Source: Planctomycetaceae bacterium
Lineage (GTDB): Bacteria > Planctomycetota > Planctomycetia > Planctomycetales > Planctomycetaceae
Assembly (NCBI GenBank): GCA_003503535.1
Contig: DOCI01000028.1
Span: 1 to 12,468 of the forward strand
DNA: 12,468 nucleotides
Direction: 5' to 3'
In this document: positions 6,975 to 12,468 of the stretch, piece by piece
Layout: each line of letters begins with the position of its first letter
How positions within the stretch are numbered: position 1 is the first letter of the stretch
Notes under the pieces: model-generated
Told to the model about the DNA's origin: nothing
The model's input: only the letters and a program-made list of their open reading frames with translations
Databases searched by the model: none
Program-made: the position numbers and the translations under genes

Positions 6975-8522
6975 ATGTCAGAACTGTCCCAGAACGATTT
7001 GCGTTTGATGTCGATTCTCTCCAATTTGACGTATTGCAATCCGTTCGAACCGGAGCGGATTGCATATGAGAGAGCGGCGTTACGTGAGAAGTTTGTGCCC
7101 GAAGATGAGATTGCCTGGAGTCGGACGACGCAGTGGCTCGAAGCGGATCGGCCGAATGTGGTGACGTTGACGGAAGCCGCCAATCAACTGGTCGATCGTA
7201 TTCGCACCGCCCTGCTGGACGGTCATGAGCTGAATGACGAGACCGTCCGGCACTATGAAGATGCCGTCATGTATGTGCTGTATTATCGCTACTTTGCTTC
7301 ATTGGTCGGAAGTCAGGAGTCGGTCAGTACCCGACAAGTCAAAAAGATCTGGAATTCATTTCTGACCGACTTCGATTATTATCTGGAGTTGCCGGGACGT
7401 CCTGCGTTACATTCGCAAACGCCTGGCCACATGTTTGCCTGCCTGGATCAGGTCCGGCGGGCGTTTCGGCACATCTTTCATTTTATTCTGGGCGAATCTC
7501 AGCCAGCTGCCCGATTACGAGCCGAGGTGTGGCAGTCGATTTTTACTCACAACATGCGACGCTATCGCCGCACCTTATTCGCGAAGATGTCCGATGTCGC
7601 CACACTCATTACCGGCCCCTCCGGCACCGGAAAAGAATTAGTCGCCCGGGCAATCGGGCTATCCCAATATGTGGCATTCGATACGGATCGCGAAGCCTTC
7701 GCGGGCAAAGTGGACGATGCCTTCATCGCCCTGAATCTCTCTGCTCTCTCGCCGACTCTCATCGAATCAGAATTGTTTGGACATCGAAAGGGATCGTTCA
7801 CGGGTGCAGTCTCAGACCGAGCAGGCTGGCTGGAACAATGTCCGCCGTGGGGCGCAGTCTTTCTCGATGAAATTGGCGAACTCGATCTGGCGATTCAGGT
7901 CAAGTTATTGCGGGTTGTGCAGTCGCGGGCTTATACACGACTGGGAGAAACTGAAGAACGTCCGTTTGTCGGGAAGCTGATCACGGCGACTAATCGCGAT
8001 CTGGGTGATGAGATGGCATCAGGCCAGTTCCGCCGTGATCTTTATTATCGACTCTGCTCGGATCATATTCAGACACCCAGCCTGCACGAACAACTGACAG
8101 ATCGCCCGCAGGCGTTGTCGGGATTGATCCAGCTTCTGGCTCAACGGATCGCCGGAGACGAAGCCGATTCCATTGCCGAGGAAGCAGAACAATGGATCAA
8201 CAATTCAATGCCCGCCAATTACAACTGGCCCGGCAACATCCGGGAGTTGGAACAGTGTGTGCGAAATCTGATGATTCGCAACTGTTATCAGCCTTATCAA
8301 ACTCCCAGGAAAACAGACTCCACTCCCGTGCACCTTGCATGGTTGAAGGCAGCCGAAAAACGGCAATGGACTGCTGAGGAACTGGTCAGCAAATACGTGA
8401 CCTGGGTGTATGCAGCAGAGGGAACCTATGAAGGGACTGCGAATCTGGTGGGGCTGGATCGGAGGACCGTCAAGAGTAAGATTGATGAAGAGTTATTGAA
8501 GGCGATTGAGGCTGGAAATTAG
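6975..8522 (+). CDS. Sigma-54-interacting AAA+ transcriptional activator (enhancer-binding protein) with an unusual N-terminal domain
   Basis: The 515-residue protein has three parts. Residues 1-190 are helical and aromatic-rich and do not look like a response-regulator receiver, PAS or GAF domain; the signal is unknown. Residues about 195-435 are the sigma-54 AAA+ engine: Walker A GPSGTGKE at 214-221 (Lys220), ESELFGH at 264-270, the sigma-54-contact loop GSFTGA at 273-278 (Ser for the usual Ala, Phe and Thr kept), Walker B VFLDE at 295-299, sensor I ATN at 338-340, putative arginine fingers in FRRDLYYRL at 352-360, and sensor II WPGNIREL at 418-425. Between Walker A and ESELFGH there is an insertion of roughly ten residues relative to typical members. 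Residues about 483-507 form a Fis-like helix-turn-helix (GTYEGTANLVGLDRRTVKSK). All catalytic residues are present, so it should remodel sigma-54 holoenzyme at -24/-12 promoters. It is divergent from the membrane protein gene and has a dyad just upstream. Its targets are unknown. Confidence 0.93.
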   Translation: MSELSQNDLRLMSILSNLTYCNPFEPERIAYERAALREKFVPEDEIAWSRTTQWLEADRPNVVTLTEAANQLVDRIRTALLDGHELNDETVRHYEDAVMYVLYYRYFASLVGSQESVSTRQVKKIWNSFLTDFDYYLELPGRPALHSQTPGHMFACLDQVRRAFRHIFHFILGESQPAARLRAEVWQSIFTHNMRRYRRTLFAKMSDVATLITGPSGTGKELVARAIGLSQYVAFDTDREAFAGKVDDAFIALNLSALSPTLIESELFGHRKGSFTGAVSDRAGWLEQCPPWGAVFLDEIGELDLAIQVKLLRVVQSRAYTRLGETEERPFVGKLITATNRDLGDEMASGQFRRDLYYRLCSDHIQTPSLHEQLTDRPQALSGLIQLLAQRIAGDEADSIAEEAEQWINNSMPANYNWPGNIRELEQCVRNLMIRNCYQPYQTPRKTDSTPVHLAWLKAAEKRQWTAEELVSKYVTWVYAAEGTYEGTANLVGLDRRTVKSKIDEELLKAIEAGN

Positions 8523-8526
8523 CTTG

Positions 8527-8580
8527 TTTTTTTTTGAACCGCAGATATGCACGGATAAACGCAGATTTTTTTAACCGCGA
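8527..8580. repeat. Degenerate AACCGCAGAT-type dispersed repeat
   Basis: Just after the activator's stop codon comes a run of T, then GAACCGCAGAT, ATGCACGGATAAAC, GCAGAT, another T run and AACCGCGA. The half-repeats of CGCAGAT and GGATAAAC are typical of short, eroded extragenic repeats, and the AACCGC word is shared with the inverse of the fragment at 3723-3747. There is no hairpin before the T run, so I do not call it a terminator. Confidence 0.45.
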
Positions 8581-8616
8581 GTAAATTGTGTATTACGTGT
8601 CATACTAATTCTTTCG

Positions 8617-8628
8617 TTTTGTACAAAA
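8617..8628. promoter_or_regulatory. Perfect 12-bp palindrome upstream of the orphan gene
   Basis: TTTTGTACAAAA is a perfect palindrome ending 23 bases before the ATG at 8652. Its position would suit an operator overlapping a promoter or transcript start. In AT-rich DNA such palindromes arise easily, so support is weak. Confidence 0.3.
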
Positions 8629-8651
8629 TGATTTGAAGAATTGAATTTGTT

Positions 8652-9173
8652 ATGTGTTATTGGGATGAAGAGATTGAGGAAGGTTTTCTTAAAAGTACTA
8701 TGAAGCTGGAGGAAATGAATCAAAAGTATTTGCAACAGTTGCATCTGATACTCAAGGAATACGAAACAAAATTATCCAATCCTAGGTTTCAATCGCATGC
8801 TCAAATACTGACTCATGTTTCTCATTTGATGTCGGATCGCATCCACAGGGAATATCTCTGGCAATGGGTACTCAGAATGGCGGATCAGTTTTCTGAGGAT
8901 GATAAAATTTCATCGGCATTAATCATTTCCATTCTAGAACCAGCTGTTGAGCCACCTGTTTTTCCTGAGGATCGAATGCAGGTCATGAAGTTGCTGGCAA
9001 AACATCAGACGGCCATACTGCTTTTTTCAGCCTTTGACTGCGAAGAGTTCCCAGGTGAGTTCCCTGAATATTTCCGGCAAGAATATGCGATTTATGAAGC
9101 CTGTTCGCGAGCCTTGCAGGAAGCTCCAGTGGTTTTGAATGAGACGAGTCTTCAGCAATACCTGCAAAATTAA
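8652..9173 (+). CDS. Hypothetical protein, 173 aa, AT-rich orphan
   Basis: I do not recognise this family. The product starts MCYWDEEIEEGFLKSTMKLE, is acidic and predicted mostly helical, and has no signal peptide or membrane span, so a cytosolic location is likely. Helical stretches rich in Leu, Gln and Glu run through residues about 15-45 and 90-130, and a Pro-rich link (EPAVEPPVFPED) is at about 95-106. Its composition differs from its neighbours: one sampled 60-base row (8701-8760) is 22/60 G+C, clearly lower than the activator gene, which suggests a later arrival or relaxed codon selection. The ribosome site is weak (GAAG about 13 bases upstream), but the next in-frame Met (residue 17) is not clearly better. 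The gene stands alone, with repeat debris upstream and a probable promoter for the next gene downstream. The open frame of 173 codons with ordinary amino-acid composition is the main evidence that it is real. Confidence 0.65.
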   Translation: MCYWDEEIEEGFLKSTMKLEEMNQKYLQQLHLILKEYETKLSNPRFQSHAQILTHVSHLMSDRIHREYLWQWVLRMADQFSEDDKISSALIISILEPAVEPPVFPEDRMQVMKLLAKHQTAILLFSAFDCEEFPGEFPEYFRQEYAIYEACSRALQEAPVVLNETSLQQYLQN

Positions 9174-9210
9174 CACGAATTTCTAAGTAGAATGACCGTA
9201 AACATTGTGC

Positions 9211-9239
9211 TTTACAAAAATATTTTCTCCCGATTTATT
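9211..9239 (+). promoter_or_regulatory. Candidate sigma-70-type promoter for the secreted protein gene
   Basis: TTTACA at 9211-9216 (5/6 to the -35 consensus) and TTTATT at 9234-9239 (4/6 to the -10) are separated by exactly 17 bases. Transcription would begin near 9246, giving a leader of about 35 bases to the ATG at 9281. The region is AT-rich, so chance matches are possible, and planctomycete promoter rules are poorly known. Confidence 0.35.
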
Positions 9240-9280
9240 TTTTTCAGACAAAATCACGTGAATACCCTGTCATAGAGTGG

Positions 9281-10900
9281 ATGCTGATCTATTCAAATCT
9301 TCCCTATAACTCTAGTCGGGTGCTCAATACGATGTTCATCATTATGTGGAATCGAATTCTCCTTGTTGCATTGTTATTACCGATATTGTGCATGAGCGCC
9401 TTGGCTGATGATCAAAATTCACAGACTAAGCCAGTTAAGATTACGGTTTCTCCAGAAACAACTCGTGCAATAAAGCCAATACGGGAGGACGGCACCGTCG
9501 ATTATACGGCCGCTCTGAACAATGCCCTCAAGGGTGATGTCACTCCGGAAAACAATGCGGCCGTTCTGATTGTCAAAGCGATCGGCCCGAATCCCGATGG
9601 AATGGAATATGATTTTCATGTTCGGCTGTGCGAAGCAATGGGCGTCACACCCTTGCCTGCTGATGCTCCCGGAGCAGTTTCATTCGGAAAAGAAGGCTAC
9701 GGTTTTGAGGCACCAGCCGAAGGGAGCGAGTTCAAAGATCTTTTTGAAATTCAGGATCGGGCGATGGATCGCCCCTGGCAAAAGAATGAACTTTCGAATG
9801 CGGTTCGCTGGATTGAATTGAATGAGACCGCTTTGGATCTCGTTTCTCAAGCGGTGTTAAAACCGGGCTACTTCCGACCAATCATTTCAGATGAGGAACA
9901 TGAAGATCTGCTGGTTTACGCTCTTCTTCCGGATGTCCAGGCGAGTCGGGAAATTGGTCGCTGTCTGATGGCAAGGGCCATGCTGCATCTGGGAGAGAAG
10001 AACTATCAGGCCGCTGCTGATGATTTACTGACATTGCATCGTTTTGCTAGAAAAATTGCCCAGGGAGCAACGCTGGTCGAAAATCTTGTTGGATATGCGC
10101 TGGAAGGGATTGCATTTCAGGGCGACAATCGGCTCATCCAACAACCCGATTTGCCGCTGGACGTTTGCCAGAAGTATCGTCAACAACTGTCAGAAATTGA
10201 GTCCTTTCCGAGTCTGGCAAAGCCGTTGGATCTGGGAGAACGATTTCTCGCGTTACAAATCCTGCTGCAGATCGCAACCACTCGATTAGATGCTGAAACT
10301 TTGGAATCACTTTCTACCGGCGATTCCCAGGGGCAACTTCTGGAAGAACTCAGCCAGCATTCCAATCTGGATTGGGATCTGGTTTTCAGAGAAGTCAATT
10401 CTGCTTATGACCAAGTCGTACAGATTCTCAATGAGTCGAGCCGGGAAGATCGGATTAGAAATCTGAAGGCTCATTACGAATCGCTGAACTTGGGGGAGAT
10501 CAATCCGAATTTATTGCGAATGCTAAAATCCCGGAGAGCAGATCGCATCTCCAAAGAACAAATCACCAAAACATTCGTCCGAGCATTTCTCGGCATGTTA
10601 TTGCCCGCAATCGATGCCTGCTCCCGAGCCGAAACGCGAACGCGGACTTATTATGAACTGAGCCTGATAGGCTTGCAGCTTCGAGAAATTCAACTGAAGA
10701 CAGGCAGCTATCCGGCAACACTCCCGGAACAAACCCTCGATGCGTTTTCGGGACAGCCGTATCAGTATCGAGTCGATGAGGAAGAATTCACGCTTTACAG
10801 TGTCGGCGAAAATGGACGCGATGATGGAGGGCTGGGGTACAATAATGATGAGGATCCAGAAACGGATGATTTGCCGGTGACGAGTCGGGCTATGAAATAA
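9281..10900 (+). CDS. Secreted protein of unknown function with pseudopilin-like C-terminal stretch (up to 539 aa)
   Basis: Residues 22-42 are a clear signal peptide (MWNRILLV, hydrophobic core, cleavage after SALA before DDQN), so the mature protein is exported; a Cys in the core is not placed as a lipobox. The next 400 or so residues are helical, including repeat-like helices around residues 220-290 (ARAMLHLGEKNYQAAADDLL resembles a TPR hairpin). The last 90 residues contain REIQLKTGSYPATLPE, DAFSGQPYQYR and FTLYSVGENGRDDGG. Such a stretch occurs at the C-termini of many planctomycete secreted proteins and resembles the Ca-loop end of type II secretion pseudopilins (GspG). There is no N-terminal pilin methylation site, so it is not itself a pilin. 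The function is unknown. I list the longest frame. The starts at 9332 and 9344 give more conventional signal peptides and may be the real ones, since no start has a strong ribosome site. Confidence 0.8.
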   Translation: MLIYSNLPYNSSRVLNTMFIIMWNRILLVALLLPILCMSALADDQNSQTKPVKITVSPETTRAIKPIREDGTVDYTAALNNALKGDVTPENNAAVLIVKAIGPNPDGMEYDFHVRLCEAMGVTPLPADAPGAVSFGKEGYGFEAPAEGSEFKDLFEIQDRAMDRPWQKNELSNAVRWIELNETALDLVSQAVLKPGYFRPIISDEEHEDLLVYALLPDVQASREIGRCLMARAMLHLGEKNYQAAADDLLTLHRFARKIAQGATLVENLVGYALEGIAFQGDNRLIQQPDLPLDVCQKYRQQLSEIESFPSLAKPLDLGERFLALQILLQIATTRLDAETLESLSTGDSQGQLLEELSQHSNLDWDLVFREVNSAYDQVVQILNESSREDRIRNLKAHYESLNLGEINPNLLRMLKSRRADRISKEQITKTFVRAFLGMLLPAIDACSRAETRTRTYYELSLIGLQLREIQLKTGSYPATLPEQTLDAFSGQPYQYRVDEEEFTLYSVGENGRDDGGLGYNNDEDPETDDLPVTSRAMK

Positions 10901-10907
10901 TCAAACT

Positions 10908-10991
10908 CGGGTGGCGGGCGCTCTCGAAGAGAAGCCCCGAATCGTTGAACTTCCGGGGGCTTCCGCTGGAGCGGAGCGCCCCCGCCACCCG
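10908..10991. repeat. Long GC-rich hairpin element (REP/BIME-like)
   Basis: CGGGTGGCGGGCGCTC at 10908-10923 pairs with GAGCGCCCCCGCCACCCG at 10974-10991 with a two-base bulge. A second inner stem pairs GAAGCCCCGAA (10931-10941) with TTCCGGGGGCTTC (10951-10963), again with a two-base bulge, around the loop TCGTTGAAC. The two stems are separated by asymmetric seven- and ten-base internal segments. It begins eight bases after the stop codon of the secreted protein gene, and the right arm is followed by the moderately T-rich GTCGTTCTTTTGTT, so it may also act as a terminator. It is much more GC-rich than its surroundings. Confidence 0.75.
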
Positions 10992-11033
10992 GTCGTTCTT
11001 TTGTTAACTCAACGCTCCAGCTGATTGCCTCTA

Positions 11034-11048
11034 GTGGACTTCGTCCAC
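11034..11048. repeat. Small perfect hairpin GTGGAC-TTC-GTCCAC
   Basis: A six-base-pair perfect stem with a three-base loop lies in the spacer between the GC-rich hairpin and the phosphoesterase-like gene. Its text (GTGGACTTCGTCCACC) looks like a fragment of a dispersed repeat. No T-tract follows, so it is not a terminator for the plus strand. Confidence 0.4.
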
Positions 11049-11180
11049 CCAGATCGTCGTTCGTCGAACTCATTTTGCAAGAAATACAAAATGGTCTTTG
11101 CGAAAATTGGCTGAGTTGTTACAGTCGATTGGAATTCTCATTTTATCCGTCAATTTCGCGTATCAGGAAAGGACTCCGAT

Positions 11181-12407
11181 ATGCTTGCCGAGGCACCTCG
11201 TCTGCTTATCGCAGGGCATTTACACTTGGATGGAGTGCTGCGCGGACTGCCGGGCGTGGGTGATCCGCATCACGAACTCCTCCGCGACGCACCTCTCACT
11301 GCCTTCGAACGGCTCATCGAAACGGCTCTTGAACAAGGTGTCGATGCCTTATTGCTGACCGGTTCGCTATTCGACCGCCTCCCGACGATTCGCACCGCGG
11401 CTTTGTTCCGGGATGGAATTGAAGCGCTGCAGGAAGAAGGGATCACCACGATCTATGCGGGTCCGACTCCCGAGCAAATCCGTCAATTGACGAAGTTGAA
11501 CTGCTGTCCGGAAGAAATGACTTTACTGGCACCGGGACATCGAACAGAAATTTCAATTGCCTCTTTGCATTTGGCATTATTCGATGAACAGCATCGAAAT
11601 TCGCTCACCAAATCGAAGCTCGATATCGGGATTACCTGGGATGCGTTCGGGCATTTTTCTGAGGATCACCGCCTGCTCCACGGAAATCGAATCACTGCAC
11701 CACTGATTATTTCCTCAGCTCATGAGTCTGCTGTCACTCAGCAACTCCATAATTCTATCGCACATGCGGCTGGAAGCGTGCAGGCTGTCAACGGGACCGT
11801 GCCTGGAGTCCGTTCGGTGACTCTATGTCAAATGAATGCGAACGGAGAAGTTGACCTGCAAGCGATACCTCTCTCCGTTGTTGCCTACAAAGAGTTGAAT
11901 TTCCAGCTGAGTGATAACGACAGTATGGACGACATCGAACTGAAAATGGCGGAAATTATTGAGCAGGATGTCGAAAAATCTTTGCCGGCCTGCGTGCAGC
12001 TGTGTCATCTGAACTGGAAAGTCAAAGGTTCGAGCAAGGCGGTGGCCAAATGGCCGAGCCAGTCGTTGCTGGAATTGCTGGACTTAAACTTTTCGGAATT
12101 AAATTCTGCGATAGAATTAATCAATCACGTTCAACTGATTCCTCAGCTATCAGGCTCTCCTCACCTGCATGAGGAAGCCTTCGATGAAGAGTGGATCGAA
12201 GAGGAATTATTGAGATTTCTGAGTGAAGAATGTCAGTCTGATGCAGGATGTTCATTGCAGGACAGGGAATTAAGCGAACAGAATCGATCAAAACTCAAGC
12301 TGTTGCCATTCCAGGAATTGCAACAGGAGTTGGAGACAAATACGTTGTGTCATCGTGCGGCAGAATTGGGACTACAGGCGTTGCGAGACCAGCAAAAAGC
12401 GGGATAA
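11181..12407 (+). CDS. SbcD/YhaO/Mre11-like phosphoesterase-fold protein with degenerate active site (408 aa)
   Basis: The order of elements follows DNA double-strand-break repair nucleases of the SbcD/YhaO type: a first strand (RLLIAGHLHLDGVLRGLPG, 7-25), AFERLIETALEQGVDALLLT (41-60), GSLFD (61-65), RDGIEALQEEGITTIYAG (77-94), then GSVQAVNGTVPGVRSVTLCQ (198-217) and IPLSVVAYKELNFQL (229-243), which matches the family's capping-domain start. Key metal ligands are missing. The D-x-H of motif I is H13-L-H15; the G-D-x-x-D of motif II is G61-S-L-F-D65; the G-N-H-D of motif III is G94-P-T-P; and no GHxH motif is clear later. Nuclease activity is therefore doubtful, and a structural or partner-binding role is inferred. 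The C-terminal 120 residues are acidic and helical. The start is supported by AAGGA (11169-11173) seven bases upstream. A weak promoter (TTGCGA 11098, 16-base gap, TACAGT 11120) is possible. No SbcC-like ATPase gene is visible within the window. Confidence 0.75.
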   Translation: MLAEAPRLLIAGHLHLDGVLRGLPGVGDPHHELLRDAPLTAFERLIETALEQGVDALLLTGSLFDRLPTIRTAALFRDGIEALQEEGITTIYAGPTPEQIRQLTKLNCCPEEMTLLAPGHRTEISIASLHLALFDEQHRNSLTKSKLDIGITWDAFGHFSEDHRLLHGNRITAPLIISSAHESAVTQQLHNSIAHAAGSVQAVNGTVPGVRSVTLCQMNANGEVDLQAIPLSVVAYKELNFQLSDNDSMDDIELKMAEIIEQDVEKSLPACVQLCHLNWKVKGSSKAVAKWPSQSLLELLDLNFSELNSAIELINHVQLIPQLSGSPHLHEEAFDEEWIEEELLRFLSEECQSDAGCSLQDRELSEQNRSKLKLLPFQELQQELETNTLCHRAAELGLQALRDQQKAG

Positions 12408-12448
12408 AGAAGATGTGTCGGATAATTAAAAAGTATTAATAGAAATAC

Positions 12449-12468
12449 AGGCACGAAGCGCAAGCGAG
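12449..12468. repeat. Fragment of a GCACGAAGCGCAAGCGAG-type dispersed repeat, cut by the window edge
   Basis: The window ends in AGGCACGAAGCGCAAGCGAG. Its first ten bases, AGGCACGAAG, recur at 3569-3578 in the left arm of the hairpin repeat. I associate this wording with common intergenic repeats of planctomycete genomes, but that is recollection rather than a search result. Confidence 0.45.

Noticed and set aside
6862..7183. Two short minus-strand frames over the start of the sigma-54 activator
   Set aside because: They run through the control region and the activator's N-terminus, with no ribosome site and no recognisable product.
8523..8540. An intrinsic terminator after the activator gene
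   Set aside because: There is a long T run but no stem before it; the T run belongs to the dispersed-repeat fragment.
11075..11358. Short plus-strand frames overlapping the start of the phosphoesterase-like gene
   Set aside because: They overlap the start of the 408-codon gene in other frames and lack a ribosome site; the 11181 start has a good one.

Overview
The window looks like a chromosomal segment from a member of the Planctomycetota, probably a Planctomycetaceae-type genus. The main reason is the large leftmost gene. It encodes a secreted protein that joins a PVC-type membrane-bound dehydrogenase propeller, HEAT-like repeats and a CxxCH haem domain, an architecture essentially confined to Planctomycetes, Verrucomicrobia and relatives. 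The spacers also carry scraps of dispersed repeats of a style I associate with planctomycete genomes. No rRNA, tRNA, CRISPR array, transposase or phage gene is visible.

Layout, left to right. Positions 1-3327, minus strand: the haem/dehydrogenase protein, open at the left edge so its C-terminus is missing. 3328-3748: a spacer of about 420 bases with a hairpin-forming repeat and a degenerate repeat fragment. 3749-3791: a good intrinsic terminator for the next minus-strand gene. 3833-6679, minus strand: a giant polytopic membrane protein (about 26 hydrophobic segments) with a soluble N-terminal region. 6680-6974: a divergent control region with a strong 32-bp dyad. 6975-8522, plus strand: a sigma-54-dependent AAA+ transcriptional activator with an unusual N-terminal domain. 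8652-9173: a small AT-rich orphan gene. 9281-10900: a secreted protein with a pseudopilin-like C-terminal stretch. 10908-10991: a long GC-rich hairpin element. 11181-12407: a protein built like the SbcD/YhaO/Mre11 DNA-repair phosphoesterases that has lost most of its metal-binding residues. The right edge ends inside another dispersed-repeat fragment.

How the genes relate. There is no obvious multi-gene operon: each gene is separated from the next by 107 bases or more and most spacers carry repeat debris. The best candidate functional link is the divergent pair made by the giant membrane protein and the sigma-54 activator. They share a 295-bp intergenic region whose dyad (core TGCATG-N4-CATGCA) resembles an enhancer-binding-protein site, so autoregulation and/or control of the membrane protein is plausible. 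I could not find a convincing -24/-12 promoter there. No complete new defence or biosynthetic system is evident. The most unusual items are the degenerate Mre11-like protein, the activator with its dyad, and a 13-bp inverted repeat that exactly brackets the membrane protein gene.
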